A DNA stretch of 64,000 nt, taken from the NCBI GenBank assembly GCA_025499705.1, contig JAFMVE010000029.1:1-64000 (forward strand). Reading direction: 5' to 3'. The stretch's first letter is position 1, and every line of letters starts with the position of its first letter. Below are positions 24,393-34,301 of this stretch, piece after piece. The stretch comes from Carboxylicivirga caseinilyticus. GTDB taxonomy: Bacteria > Bacteroidota > Bacteroidia > Bacteroidales > Marinilabiliaceae. Below the pieces are notes generated by a model that worked only from the letters and a program-made list of their open reading frames with translations, was not told where the DNA came from and ran no database searches. A program made the translations under genes and the position numbers.

Positions 24393-25889
24393 TTACTGTG
24401 CACTTACATGGCTGAAATAAAATCCATATGCCAATTGACTTACTCCATTATAAGATCCTTTTGTTGCAATCACAGTTAATGTGTCACCAACTTTAAGACC
24501 TTTAGCAGCTATCAATCCTTTTCTGTCATCACCAGTTGCTCCATAAAGCGGGTAACAACCATACATATATATTTCACCAGTACTGTCCTGCAAATAAAGA
24601 TTACCATATGTATCATTCGTAATCGATGTAATTTCACCAGTTACCATAAAATAAGTACTTGAATCGTCTGATTTAGCAAGTATATCTGCAATAGTTGCTG
24701 TAGTCAAAGGAATAGAAAGCTCCAAAACAGCGCCACTTACTTGTGGATTTCCGTTATAAGCAGAACGCATTCCAACAATTGTTATATAATCACCTTCTTT
24801 TAAATCATATGACGCAAAATCCTGAACTTTATACACATAGGTTTCACCTGAGAAATCTTTCAGGTATAATTTACCAGATGTAGCATCATCAATAGTTGAA
24901 ATAACACCTCTTAGTCGATATTGCGTGCTTCCAACCTCAGCAGCAAGAAATTGTGCAATACTTACATCAAGAATTGACCCTTCTTGTGTAATAACTGTTT
25001 GAGCAGTATAAAATTTAGTTCCATCAGTGGTACTGAATGTTAGTGTAGTTTCACGATCGCCGGCAGTATTAGCTTCTGCTTTGAATGTTACAACAGCATT
25101 TGTTCCAGCTGATTGGATAGATGAAATTGATAACCATGATTTAGCATCATCAGGAATCTCAACAGACACACCTTCGCCTTTACAAGTAAGGTATGCAGTA
25201 AATTCTCCACCTTCCAGTGGAAGTTCAGCATTTTTTACCGAATCAACTTTTACAAGAGATTTATTGATAGTGAGAACACTTACGTTTACCAATTCTACAG
25301 TACCATTGTATGTAGTTTTTGGTCCTTGAACAGTAATTTCATCACCTACTTCTAATCCCCAGCTTAAAAAGTTCTTTGTTCCACCTTTAGAATCAAGAGT
25401 ACCATAGATGTAAATAGAACCTGTTTCATCTTCCAAATACCAGTTACCGTAGGTTGTATTGGTAATTGCAGTACAAACACCGGTTACCTGGTAGGTTTTA
25501 CTATCTGGCCCGTCAATAACCTCCTGACATGTGGCTGATGCAATTGTTGCCAATCCCTGAATAACGTTTATTCTCTGAGTTGCATCCCCACAAACAATTG
25601 AAAGCTCGCCTGTTCTGCCATCAATAGCAGATTCAGCCGTAAATGTTAGCGTTGATTCACCAGCACTACCAGAAGTTGAAGAAATAGTCAACCATTCAAT
25701 ATCACTCACTACTACCCAGTTATCGTTTGCTGTTACAGTAATAGCAGTTGAACCACCATCTACAGGGATAGAAACATATGACGATGAAACCTGAATTTCA
25801 TCAAGCAATGTCACTGTTTCTTCATCATCACAACTTGTCATAAAGGCAAGTACTGTGAAGAATATTGGGAATAAATATCTTAATTTCAT
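24393..25889 (-). CDS. BACON and OB-fold domain surface lipoprotein
   Basis: A 498-residue lipoprotein (lipobox before Cys20, FMTSCDDEE). Domains in order: BACON (about 28-115), OB-like (120-210), BACON (212-300), OB-like (303-385), OB-like (390-498). The OB-like units repeat a signature: NTTYGNWYLEDETGSIYIYG, GKLYLKDFSGETYVY, NDTYGNLYLQDSTGEIYMYG, each followed by a 'GDxITV...YNG' loop. The family resembles DUF5689-type proteins encoded beside TonB receptors. It lies 18 bp after the receptor gene in the same operon and is probably its surface partner, for protein, glycan or nucleic-acid ligand. Confidence 0.85.
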   Translation of the reverse strand: MKLRYLFPIFFTVLAFMTSCDDEETVTLLDEIQVSSSYVSIPVDGGSTAITVTANDNWVVVSDIEWLTISSTSGSAGESTLTFTAESAIDGRTGELSIVCGDATQRINVIQGLATIASATCQEVIDGPDSKTYQVTGVCTAITNTTYGNWYLEDETGSIYIYGTLDSKGGTKNFLSWGLEVGDEITVQGPKTTYNGTVELVNVSVLTINKSLVKVDSVKNAELPLEGGEFTAYLTCKGEGVSVEIPDDAKSWLSISSIQSAGTNAVVTFKAEANTAGDRETTLTFSTTDGTKFYTAQTVITQEGSILDVSIAQFLAAEVGSTQYRLRGVISTIDDATSGKLYLKDFSGETYVYKVQDFASYDLKEGDYITIVGMRSAYNGNPQVSGAVLELSIPLTTATIADILAKSDDSSTYFMVTGEITSITNDTYGNLYLQDSTGEIYMYGCYPLYGATGDDRKGLIAAKGLKVGDTLTVIATKGSYNGVSQLAYGFYFSHVSAQ

Positions 25890-25907
25890 GTTATCTATAC
25901 TTTTAAA

Positions 25908-28900
25908 TTAGTTGAAAATATATTTGATACCAATAGAACCATACCAACATTGACCCAATGAATAGCTTGGTGTAAATGTTTGTGTATTACCATTAATAGA
26001 AGAAGGTGTAGAGAATGTAGCAACACCATCAGCATCAACTCCTTCATATTTTAAGATACGAGCTTCTGAACCAATTTCAGGATTCAGATATTTAGCTACA
26101 CCCCAACTAGAGTTGAATAGGTTCATAACGTTTTTGATATCTAAGCTAAGTTGTAGCTTGTGTTTAGTATTGCGTGCTTTAACAACAAAATCATGTTTAT
26201 AACCAAAATCTACACGGTGTACCCATGGTGAATAAAGACTATAAGCTTCTGCATACTTACCTTGATTATCTTTTAAATAATCATTGGCATGTACATAGTC
26301 CATAAAACGTGTTTGATCATCAGCTGAAACAAAACGGAAGTCTCCGTTTGCAACCTCACCGTCAGTTGGAATATAAATCGCATCGTAATTGTAACCATCG
26401 CTATTTATATCATTAACTGTCATATATGAGTAGTTAGCTCCACCTCTCCATCCTTCATAGATTATGCTATAGTGGTTACCACTCTTATCGTGAGCTGTAA
26501 GCGATGCTACCAAACGATCAGGTGTAGTATATTGTGAATTGTGTAACTTAATGTTGTTAGGACCCTCAACGGTAGGAACATAAGTAAATGCTGATTCAGG
26601 GTTAGATCCTGGCATTCCAGTTACATCCTTAGCTACTGTGCGAGTATATGCTGCCATTACGCTAATCCATTCAGCAGGTTTTGCATTCAATGTAACGTTA
26701 GCAGACCAACCATAACCTTTACTGGTATTTTCTAAAACAAATGCCTTAGTATTTGTACGGTACCCGGCAGGATAAATAGGACGATTATCAACCCCATTGA
26801 AACGAGCAAAACCACCAACACTAGGAATACTCCAGTCTGAAATAGTAACACCGTTAATTGTTTTGTTGTAGATTCCTTCTACTGTAGCAGAGAATGGAAA
26901 TGATGTTGGGAAAGCATAGTCAACAGCAATTGATGTTTTCCATACTTGTGGCATTTTAAAATCAGAAGATACACCAGCAATTGAAGAAGGAACAGTTCCA
27001 TCTTCAGAAGAAATGGTTGAAGGGTAACCTAAACCTATTAATTTTTCGTAAAGTGCGTCCTTGGTAAGTAAACCACCAGCAAATTCATCCATCGAGAATC
27101 CTCTGCTAGCTGCATTCGCTGCATTAATTTGTGCCTGATATTGCACCATACCACCGTTGGTTGGCATATTAGTAAAGAACACAAGTGGTAAATTACCTGA
27201 GAATAAACCTGTACCACCTCGTACTTTCAAGCTCTTATCTCCGAATGCATCCCAAACAAAACCTACACGAGGTGAAAATATAATATCTGCATCAGGCCAT
27301 TTTCCTGTATCAACATTGCGACCTGAATAATCAATATCTTTAATAGCTTGATTTGTTAACAAATCAGCGTTATTAAAAATAAGTGCATCTAAACGAATAC
27401 CATATGATAATTTGAATTTCTCACTAACGCTCCAATCATCCTGAGCATAAACTCCAAATTTGCTACTTCTTACACGAGCTGCAGGATTACTTTCTCCATC
27501 ATAACCATAAGTTAAGTTTACAATTTCAGGAGTTGCTTCATTCATGAAATCATCAAGACTTGAATAGCGATAATATCCAGTACCATTACGCATATAAGCA
27601 TTATCTGCCATCTTATACTCGTAAGCAATACCACCAAAAATTTTATGATTACCTAAATAATAAGTCATCTCATCTTTAATATTCACAACATCATTGTGAA
27701 CTCCATTATTCCAGGTAAATAACTCGTAACCTAAAGAAAGGTAAGCCTGACCATCTTTCAAAATATCAATAAAAGGAAATGGTTCTGAATCAGTTCCACG
27801 AACATCGTCAAGTTTTGAGTATGTTGCCAAGAATTGGTTCGAAAGGTTGTCTGAAATACGACTATTTAAATCGAAAGAGAAAGAATGAACTAGATTGTCC
27901 ATCGAATACATTGAGTTTGCATATGACATAGAAGCTTGTGACATACGAGCCTCAGACATACGTGTACCTCCATCCATTGAACTTGCATTTGGAGATCTCC
28001 ATGAAGTATTCTTTGTGTAGTTATAGCGTAATGCTAAACGATGTTTGTTTGTGATGTTCCAATCAATACGACCTAATAATTTAGTGTTGCTTTCATCCGC
28101 AGGAAAATCAGTGTAAGATCCGGTATCGTAACCATATTTAGATTTTACAAAATCAGATACCATCTGAAGATCACTTTCAGTTGTTCTTGAAATATAATTG
28201 TCAGCATCCGCAACACCGTCAGTTGAAGCTCTCCAACGGTTGGCAATTGTAGGCGTTTTAGATCTTTCAGCATTAATGAAGATAAACAATTTATCTTTGA
28301 TGATAGGACCTCCAAAAGTTAAACCATAGGTAGTATTACGATCCTTTTCGCGAGCTCCGGCGATTTGCACACCTTTAACAGCATCACCACGCAAATTTTC
28401 ATTTCTATGAAAAACATATGCACTTCCTTCAAAAGTGTTTGTACCAGATTTTGTAATGGCATTAACACCACCACCAATAAAGTTGGTTTGTCGCACATCA
28501 TAAGGAGCAATTACAACCTGTAATTCTTCGATTGCTTCAATTGAGATAGGATTACCACCACCAGGAAGAGCATCACTCAAACCAAAGTTATTGTTAAAAT
28601 TTGCTCCATCAACAGTAAAGTTAGCAGTACGACCATCTGAACCAGCAAAACTCATACCGTTACCTCCATAAGGAGAAAGACGTGTAATATCCCCAATACT
28701 GCGGCTTACTGTAGGCAAATTAACTATCTGATCATTTGTTACATTAGTTACTGCTCCGGTTTTTTCGTTTGTGAATTTTGTTCGAGTAGCCGTTACAAGA
28801 ATTTCATCTAATGATTTTGATTCATCGGAAAGAACAACATTCATTACATAGTTTTCACCTAAGCTTAATGTAATATTGTTTTGTATGAAGTCGCCGTATC

Positions 28901-29159
28901 CAATAAACGATACTTTTACAGTATAAGGACCACCAACACGCATACCGTTTAAGTTAAATCGTCCTTCGGTGTTGGTTACTGTACCATAAGTTGTTCCAGA
29001 AGGTGTGTGAGTAGCAATTACCGTTGCACCTATTACGGCTCCTTGTGCATCAGTAACACGCCCCCCCATACTGGATGTAGTTACCTGTGCATTTGTTTGC
29101 AAAATGAATAATGCAAAAAGCATAATCATACATGCAAATAACCTAAATACTTTTTTCAT
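25908..29159 (-). CDS. Oar-like TonB-dependent outer membrane receptor
   Basis: A 1083-residue protein: signal peptide, carboxypeptidase-regulatory-like domain (SMGGRVTDAQGAVIGATVIA, about 28-115), plug domain (about 120-250, with DGRTANFTVDGANFNNNFG and IEELQVVIAPYDVRQTNFIG) and a long barrel ending in GSIGIKYIFN. This matches the Oar/TonB-dependent receptor group that imports or exports large ligands. A SusD partner is absent; the adjacent gene encodes a BACON lipoprotein. A TetR-type palindrome lies upstream at 29285-29300, beside a TetR gene. Confidence 0.92.
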   Translation of the reverse strand: MKKVFRLFACMIMLFALFILQTNAQVTTSSMGGRVTDAQGAVIGATVIATHTPSGTTYGTVTNTEGRFNLNGMRVGGPYTVKVSFIGYGDFIQNNITLSLGENYVMNVVLSDESKSLDEILVTATRTKFTNEKTGAVTNVTNDQIVNLPTVSRSIGDITRLSPYGGNGMSFAGSDGRTANFTVDGANFNNNFGLSDALPGGGNPISIEAIEELQVVIAPYDVRQTNFIGGGVNAITKSGTNTFEGSAYVFHRNENLRGDAVKGVQIAGAREKDRNTTYGLTFGGPIIKDKLFIFINAERSKTPTIANRWRASTDGVADADNYISRTTESDLQMVSDFVKSKYGYDTGSYTDFPADESNTKLLGRIDWNITNKHRLALRYNYTKNTSWRSPNASSMDGGTRMSEARMSQASMSYANSMYSMDNLVHSFSFDLNSRISDNLSNQFLATYSKLDDVRGTDSEPFPFIDILKDGQAYLSLGYELFTWNNGVHNDVVNIKDEMTYYLGNHKIFGGIAYEYKMADNAYMRNGTGYYRYSSLDDFMNEATPEIVNLTYGYDGESNPAARVRSSKFGVYAQDDWSVSEKFKLSYGIRLDALIFNNADLLTNQAIKDIDYSGRNVDTGKWPDADIIFSPRVGFVWDAFGDKSLKVRGGTGLFSGNLPLVFFTNMPTNGGMVQYQAQINAANAASRGFSMDEFAGGLLTKDALYEKLIGLGYPSTISSEDGTVPSSIAGVSSDFKMPQVWKTSIAVDYAFPTSFPFSATVEGIYNKTINGVTISDWSIPSVGGFARFNGVDNRPIYPAGYRTNTKAFVLENTSKGYGWSANVTLNAKPAEWISVMAAYTRTVAKDVTGMPGSNPESAFTYVPTVEGPNNIKLHNSQYTTPDRLVASLTAHDKSGNHYSIIYEGWRGGANYSYMTVNDINSDGYNYDAIYIPTDGEVANGDFRFVSADDQTRFMDYVHANDYLKDNQGKYAEAYSLYSPWVHRVDFGYKHDFVVKARNTKHKLQLSLDIKNVMNLFNSSWGVAKYLNPEIGSEARILKYEGVDADGVATFSTPSSINGNTQTFTPSYSLGQCWYGSIGIKYIFN

Positions 29160-29268
29160 GATAGATTAATTTTTTTATTAGAACGTGTGTAATTGAAATA
29201 CTTTTTCAAAAATTCCAATTAGTTACACAACAAATTGGAACAATATTGGATTTAGTCTATTTACGTTG

Positions 29269-29300
29269 CAAAGTTTAAGTCTTGAACCGAATGGTCGGTT
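29269..29300 (-). promoter_or_regulatory. TetR-type operator and -7 box upstream of the receptor operon
   Basis: AACCGA-ATGG-TCGGTT (29285-29300) is a 16-bp palindrome of the ACCGAnnnnTCGGT kind known for TetR-family proteins. On the minus strand TAAACTTTG (29269-29277) just downstream approximates the TAnnTTTG -7 box, so the palindrome would cover the -33 zone of the receptor promoter. Confidence 0.55.
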
Positions 29301-29420
29301 TTCTAAATATTAAAATTGTGTTAATTTAATTTAAAATGCCAATTTAGGTTTTAAAAGAAATTAACAATTAAGCCAAATTTATCAACAATGATCTTTCTGA
29401 CTTACAATCATTAAGCAAAT

Positions 29421-29987
29421 CTAACTGATTTGTTTTCGTGCTACTCCATCCCAATATAAATCAAAAGCTTCATCAAATTCATCTTTGAAACTTTTGAGCG
29501 GTTTAGAGAGCGAAAGAAAATAATTGGCCATTGCACGGGTAAAGGCAAAATCAAAATAGGCGATCATGTCAGTTTTATAACCTTTTAGAACACCCATATT
29601 CACCTTCTGCATGATATTTTTTCTTGGACCTTCCAATGTATCCTCTACTCTACCAAAATGCACTTTTATATATGGACTGGTCTCAAAAATATTTATGTAG
29701 TAGAACTTTGTTGGATTGCTAATAAACCATTTAACAATTTTACTAAAAACACGTTTGGAATCTTGTTTAGGATCTTCACTGGATGATGAATCAACACATT
29801 TTTCTTCAATTTCGAACATTAATTGTTTATAGATGTCCACAATTAATTGATCCTTACCTGAAATATGATGGTACAATGTACCTTTTGCTATTCCTATTCG
29901 CTCAATCAATTCGTTAACCGAAGCAGTAAATCCTTTGGCGACAAAGAGCTCCATCGCTCCCTGATAGATATCAGCTTTCTTACTCAT
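29421..29987 (-). CDS. TetR/AcrR family transcriptional regulator
   Basis: A 188-residue repressor. The N-terminal helix-turn-helix is plain: IYQGAMELFVAKGFTASVNE then LIERIGIAKGTLYHHISGKD. The C-terminal half is a ligand-binding helical domain (SKIVKWFISNPTKFYYINIF). It lies directly upstream of, and in the same direction as, the receptor-lipoprotein operon, and the ACCGA-type palindrome in the 261-bp gap is its probable binding site. The inducer is unknown. Confidence 0.9.
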   Translation of the reverse strand: MSKKADIYQGAMELFVAKGFTASVNELIERIGIAKGTLYHHISGKDQLIVDIYKQLMFEIEEKCVDSSSSEDPKQDSKRVFSKIVKWFISNPTKFYYINIFETSPYIKVHFGRVEDTLEGPRKNIMQKVNMGVLKGYKTDMIAYFDFAFTRAMANYFLSLSKPLKSFKDEFDEAFDLYWDGVARKQIS

Positions 29988-30057
29988 TAATTATGTTATA
30001 TAAGTGCATTTTCAAGTGTCAAAATTAGTTAATTTTTATTAGCCTGATTAACAAGCA

Positions 30058-30088
30058 CAAAAAAAACTCCGCTAAAATTAGCGGAGTT
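30058..30088 (-). terminator. Terminator of the MFS-ROK operon
   Basis: AACTCCGCT (30065-30073) pairs with AGCGGAGTT (30080-30088) over a 6-nt loop, with eight T following on the minus strand. Confidence 0.92.
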
Positions 30089-30110
30089 AATATAACGATT
30101 AAAAATAAAT

Positions 30111-31085
30111 CTATTCTAATTCCTTCCAAACCAACGCACTAGCACCAACAATTGCGGCATCACCAGCATCTAATTTAGATGGTAAAACTTTAATTTTATT
30201 TTTAAATATCGGTAATAAATGATCTTCCATACTTTTAATGGTTGGTTTAAAGATCAAATCACCAGCAGCAGTAGGGCCTCCAAACAAGAAAACAGCTTCC
30301 GGACTCAAATGATGAACTGTATCTGCAATACCTTGACCTAGATAGTGACCGGTCAGTTCAAAAACTTCATTCGCAACCTTGTCTCCTTGCACTGCTGCAT
30401 CATAAATCATTTTTGAATTCAACTCTTTATATGATTTATCTGCCAATAAACTATTGTTTGCATTGTATTTAACCAACAACTCAAATGCTGTACGTTTCAT
30501 ACCCGGAGCAGAACAATAGGCTTCAAGATGCCCTAAAGCTCCACAACCACATAATCTACCACCAGGCACTAATGTTGTATGTCCACATTCTCCGGCAAAA
30601 CCGTCGGCACCATAAACCAAATCACCGTTTACTACTAAACCTGATCCAACACCGGTACCTAGGGTATACATCACAAAGTTTTTCATGTCTTTGGCTCCAC
30701 CATAGATCATCTCTCCGATGGCTGCAGCATTGGCATCATTTGTTAATGCAACTGCTTTCAAATCGTCAAAATGCTTCTTTAATAATTCAACCAAAGGAAC
30801 AATACCTTCGAATGAAAGGTTTGGAGCATATTCGATAGTTCCATTATAGTAGTTACCATTAGGAGCACCAATACCGATACCTAAAACTTCAAGGTTTTCG
30901 TTAAGCATTTTGGCATTGGTAATTAACTTACGAATAGCAGCTGATAAATCCTGAATATATTGGTCAATATCTCCATGATCAGGCGTTTTGATATTATCTT
31001 TTGTTAATACGTGTCCACTTTCATCAACAACGCCAATGGCTGTATTAGTTCCGCCTATATCTACACCTACTGATACTTGTTTCAT
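30111..31085 (-). CDS. ROK family sugar kinase (glucokinase-like)
   Basis: A 324-residue ROK protein without a DNA-binding domain, hence a kinase. VGVDIGGTNTAIGVVD is the ATP-binding start, NDANAAAIGE holds the catalytic Asp, and CGHTTLVPGGRLCGCGALGH with LEAYCS gives the zinc-binding CxCGxxGxxE signature. It phosphorylates a hexose in the cytoplasm, most likely glucose. It is second in an operon, 33 bp after an MFS sugar transporter, which fits uptake followed by phosphorylation. Confidence 0.92.
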   Translation of the reverse strand: MKQVSVGVDIGGTNTAIGVVDESGHVLTKDNIKTPDHGDIDQYIQDLSAAIRKLITNAKMLNENLEVLGIGIGAPNGNYYNGTIEYAPNLSFEGIVPLVELLKKHFDDLKAVALTNDANAAAIGEMIYGGAKDMKNFVMYTLGTGVGSGLVVNGDLVYGADGFAGECGHTTLVPGGRLCGCGALGHLEAYCSAPGMKRTAFELLVKYNANNSLLADKSYKELNSKMIYDAAVQGDKVANEVFELTGHYLGQGIADTVHHLSPEAVFLFGGPTAAGDLIFKPTIKSMEDHLLPIFKNKIKVLPSKLDAGDAAIVGASALVWKELE

Positions 31086-31118
31086 TGTATTTTAGTTTTT
31101 ATGCTTGATTTAAATTGA

Positions 31119-32402
31119 TTACTCAACAGGGATTTCTGTATTTACGTTTTTACTACCAATTAAAGAGTAGTATAATAAATATGCCAAACCTAAGAAAGGA
31201 ACCCAATATGACATCATGTATCCAACGTTATCTGCTACAGCGTTTTGAACCAGTGGTAAAATTCCTCCACCTACTACCATGGTCATAAAAATACCAGAAG
31301 CAGAAGCTGTAAATTTACCTAATCCTTCAACAGCAAGGTTGAAAATACCACCCCACATTACTGAAGTGCAAAGACCAATTAGAACCAAATACATTGCACT
31401 GATAGGCACATTAGCCATACCAAATGATAAACCGGTTGAAGAACTTTGAAATACCGGAATTGATACAGTTGACGTAATTGGAGAAATAATAGCCATAAAT
31501 GTCAAAATCATACCTACTGCAGATGCTGCAACTAACATACTTTTACTGGATACATGACCTCCAATAGAGGCACCAACAAAACGCCCCACTAACATTAGTA
31601 ACCAATAGGTAGCTGCTACAGTTCCTGCTGTTGCTGCATCCAATCCACCAGCACTGGCATCTGCTAAAAAGAAGTTCAGAGTTCCAGGAACACCAACTTC
31701 AACACCCACATAAACACCAATACCAATCGCACCCAACACAAAGTGACGGAACGACCATGCACTGTATTGAGATTTTTCTTTTACTTCCTCACCAGTATTC
31801 ATATGAGGCTCAGGAATGTTTACAAAAGCAAGTACAACTCCAACAAGAGCAAAAATACCCATTGCTGTAAACATTACAGGATTCACATCTTTAATAGCAG
31901 TATTTTTGGTTACTTCACCAACCAACATACCAACCAACAAAGGAACTGAAGTACCCATCAAAGAGTTAAATGTTGCTCCAACCTGTAAAAGTTGATTCCC
32001 CTTTTTGCCTCCACCACCAAGAGTGTTAAGCATTGGATTTACCACAACATTTAAAATACACATTGAGAAACCTGCAATAAATGCACCTAACAGATACACA
32101 ATAAAGCTTTCAGCAACTCCTGACATAAACTGAATACCAACACCCACAAATCCAACAACAATTCCTAATAATGCTGTTTTTTTGTATCCAATTTTCTCCA
32201 GTAATTTACCGGCAGGAATACCCATGAATGCATACGCTAGAAAGTTGGCGAAATTACCCAACATTCCTAAAAAGTTAGAAGCCTGAAATTGTTCCTTAAC
32301 TACAACACCCATTGGTGCAGCCAAATTGGTAACAAAAGAGATCATACCAAAAAGTAAGATCATCATTACTATTGGCAAAGCATAATTCTTACGCTGATTC
32401 AT
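31119..32402 (-). CDS. MFS transporter, FucP/glucose-galactose type
   Basis: A 427-residue inner-membrane protein with 12 hydrophobic segments. Landmarks are FLAYAFMGIPAGKLLEKIGYKK (loop 2-3 motif), the glycine-rich LNTLGGGGKKGNQLLQ stretch typical of FucP/NagP-like carriers, and MWGGIFNLAVEGLGKFTASA in the second half. The pairing with a ROK kinase suggests proton-linked hexose or N-acetylhexosamine uptake; the exact sugar cannot be read. First gene of the operon. Confidence 0.9.
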   Translation of the reverse strand: MNQRKNYALPIVMMILLFGMISFVTNLAAPMGVVVKEQFQASNFLGMLGNFANFLAYAFMGIPAGKLLEKIGYKKTALLGIVVGFVGVGIQFMSGVAESFIVYLLGAFIAGFSMCILNVVVNPMLNTLGGGGKKGNQLLQVGATFNSLMGTSVPLLVGMLVGEVTKNTAIKDVNPVMFTAMGIFALVGVVLAFVNIPEPHMNTGEEVKEKSQYSAWSFRHFVLGAIGIGVYVGVEVGVPGTLNFFLADASAGGLDAATAGTVAATYWLLMLVGRFVGASIGGHVSSKSMLVAASAVGMILTFMAIISPITSTVSIPVFQSSSTGLSFGMANVPISAMYLVLIGLCTSVMWGGIFNLAVEGLGKFTASASGIFMTMVVGGGILPLVQNAVADNVGYMMSYWVPFLGLAYLLYYSLIGSKNVNTEIPVE

Positions 32403-32744
32403 AATAGTTCTTTTAATACTTATATAGGTTATTAATTTACCGTGTCCTCTCTCTAACAGACACTAATGTTAACTTTAAATTAAAATGCTTGATTTCAAAC
32501 AGCGAAAAATACCAAAATGATTTTTAACATCTTCATAAAATGATTCTAAATAAGCAAAAAACCTCATAAAACAGCATATATTATCAAATCCACTAAAGGT
32601 TATAACTTCACTACAATAACACTTAGATCAAACATGAGAAATACAACACTAACAAGCAATAATTCTGACAGATAGATTGAATATTATTAATTACGAATAA
32701 TAAACAAAAATATATATGACATAAGCATTCTCACTAAATAAAAC
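32403..32744. other. AT-rich intergenic region without a recognisable gene
   Basis: About 340 bp upstream of the MFS gene. I found no reading frame with coding character, no RNA gene and no clear palindrome; it should hold the MFS-ROK promoter. Confidence 0.5.
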
Positions 32745-32776
32745 AAAAAAGGCAAAGTAATTACTACAATGCCTTT
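32745..32776 (-). terminator. Terminator of the NigD-like gene
   Basis: AAAGGCA (32748-32754) pairs with TGCCTTT (32770-32776), with an inner AGTAATTACT palindrome and a T-run on the minus strand. Confidence 0.75.
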
Positions 32777-32800
32777 CTATTTGTTTAATTTATTTATTTC

Positions 32801-33472
32801 CTATTCTACATCAATACTGGCTTTAAATTCGCTTCCTTGTGTATTTGTACCCAGTAATGTTAAAACATACGGTCTTTCCAGCTGATCTTCTTGTAAACTA
32901 CGAAGATCAAAACTTAGAAATCCTGAATATGAATATCTCCAGATATCATCATTGTCTTTATGATGAAAAGTTAATACAATTGTGTCATTTGAAGTTTGTA
33001 AATCGTAGTCATAACTGGTATTAAAATAATGCGATTTACTGCCAGATGCCCAAAATGTAAAATCAACATTTAAATAATTGCCTACTGCATATAAATTATT
33101 GATCTGAACACCATCATAACCTAGAGTATCCTTATTTTCTTCATTTATAAAGATGATATCCTTCGTAGTTATATCTGTTACAGATGAAAGCACTACAAAA
33201 TATTCATAATCCAACACATCTTCATCACTTTCTTCATAAGAAGAAAACTCGATAAGAACTCTTTTGTCTTCTTCAAATTCATATTGACTGGGTAATGTCT
33301 GAGTAATAAATCTATCTCCGGAATCTGAAGTGAACATATAATAATCACCATACATTGATGTAACACAGAGCAGTCGATATGTGTAAGGCACTGTATCCAT
33401 CTCTTTCATACAAGAAGATAACATCACAAATAACGATGTCAATAAAATAAAAAACCTACTTCTGAACTTCAT
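32801..33472 (-). CDS. NigD-like lipoprotein
   Basis: A 223-residue lipoprotein: signal peptide with Cys21 in FVMLSSCMKEM, then an OB-like N-terminal barrel (SGDRFITQTLPSQYEFEEDK, RVLIEFSSYEESDEDVLDYE) and a C-terminal beta-sandwich ending in EFKASIDVE. This is the NigD-like family of Bacteroidota, named after a gene of the bacteroidetocin/nig-type region, with unknown biochemical role at the cell surface. It has its own terminator and stands apart from the gene upstream, which also ends in a terminator. Confidence 0.75.
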   Translation of the reverse strand: MKFRSRFFILLTSLFVMLSSCMKEMDTVPYTYRLLCVTSMYGDYYMFTSDSGDRFITQTLPSQYEFEEDKRVLIEFSSYEESDEDVLDYEYFVVLSSVTDITTKDIIFINEENKDTLGYDGVQINNLYAVGNYLNVDFTFWASGSKSHYFNTSYDYDLQTSNDTIVLTFHHKDNDDIWRYSYSGFLSFDLRSLQEDQLERPYVLTLLGTNTQGSEFKASIDVE

Positions 33473-33556
33473 TTTCTAAATTTTACCTTTCTTAAATACA
33501 AAACTGTTTTATTGTAATCAAGATGAAAAATCTGTATTATGGTTGCTTAATAAGCA

Positions 33557-33583
33557 AAAAAAAAGACTGCCTTGGCAGTCTTT
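33557..33583 (-). terminator. Terminator after the DUF4827-like lipoprotein gene
   Basis: AAAGACTGCC (33562-33571) pairs with GGCAGTCTTT (33574-33583), a very tight hairpin, with nine T on the minus strand. Confidence 0.92.
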
Positions 33584-33591
33584 AAATATTT

Positions 33592-34209
33592 TTAGTTTTC
33601 CAGATATGTTATTTTCAAATCAAATATGGTAGTAATATAACTGGAGTTTGCATTTATTGTTGATGGTAAAACTACCCTACATTCACCTCCATAGCGCATA
33701 TTTAATATTGCTTCGTTCACTCCTTGAGGAATTCCAAGCGAACTGGCACTGTATGAATCGCTTTTAGGAAAGGTTGTATATAGAACAGGTGAATTTGAAT
33801 ATTCGTTAGATGTATAATAAAACATTCCCGGAAAGTCTTTCTCGGCTATGGTATCAGTATATATTAAAACCTGATATTGAGTATAACGATATCCAACACG
33901 TTTATATAGTTTAACAGAGTCACCTTCACCAATTTTTGTATGAAAAAGCATCATACCTGAACCATCACGATTATCAACAGTATCTATGGCTTCGGCTGTA
34001 GATTTTTCCAACCATGTTCGTTCAACATTATCAACTGTGTCTATAATATTTGCATAAAACTCATTCAGTAATTTCATTTCACTATCAAGATATTCCTGTG
34101 GGCTTGTATAACTATAAGGATCATCACAACCAATAAAAATTGTCAATGCAATTACAGCGACAGAAAGAAAGCTATTATAAATTACTTTGTTTATTAATGT
34201 TTTATTCAT
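33592..34209 (-). CDS. Exported FKBP-like lipoprotein (DUF4827-like)
   Basis: A 205-residue lipoprotein with lipobox before Cys28 (FIGCDDPYSY). The fold resembles the DUF4827/FKBP-like group: an N-terminal helix (QEYLDSEMKLLNEFYANIID), a strand pair MLFHTKIGEGDSVKLYKRVG, and the FKBP-type tail GIPQGVNEAILNMRYGGECR then VVLPSTINAN. GECR replaces the usual 'GE/GxK' step and the active-site aromatic residues are not obvious, so isomerase activity is uncertain. It is transcribed after the FKBP gene upstream with a 92-bp gap. Confidence 0.65.
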   Translation of the reverse strand: MNKTLINKVIYNSFLSVAVIALTIFIGCDDPYSYTSPQEYLDSEMKLLNEFYANIIDTVDNVERTWLEKSTAEAIDTVDNRDGSGMMLFHTKIGEGDSVKLYKRVGYRYTQYQVLIYTDTIAEKDFPGMFYYTSNEYSNSPVLYTTFPKSDSYSASSLGIPQGVNEAILNMRYGGECRVVLPSTINANSSYITTIFDLKITYLEN

Positions 34210-34301
34210 CTTTTATTATCATTTAAAGGCTAAGGTAACCATTGCACAAAGAAAGTTAATTTTAGGTAATCTTCAAACCATAAATTATATTCTGCATCAC
34301 C

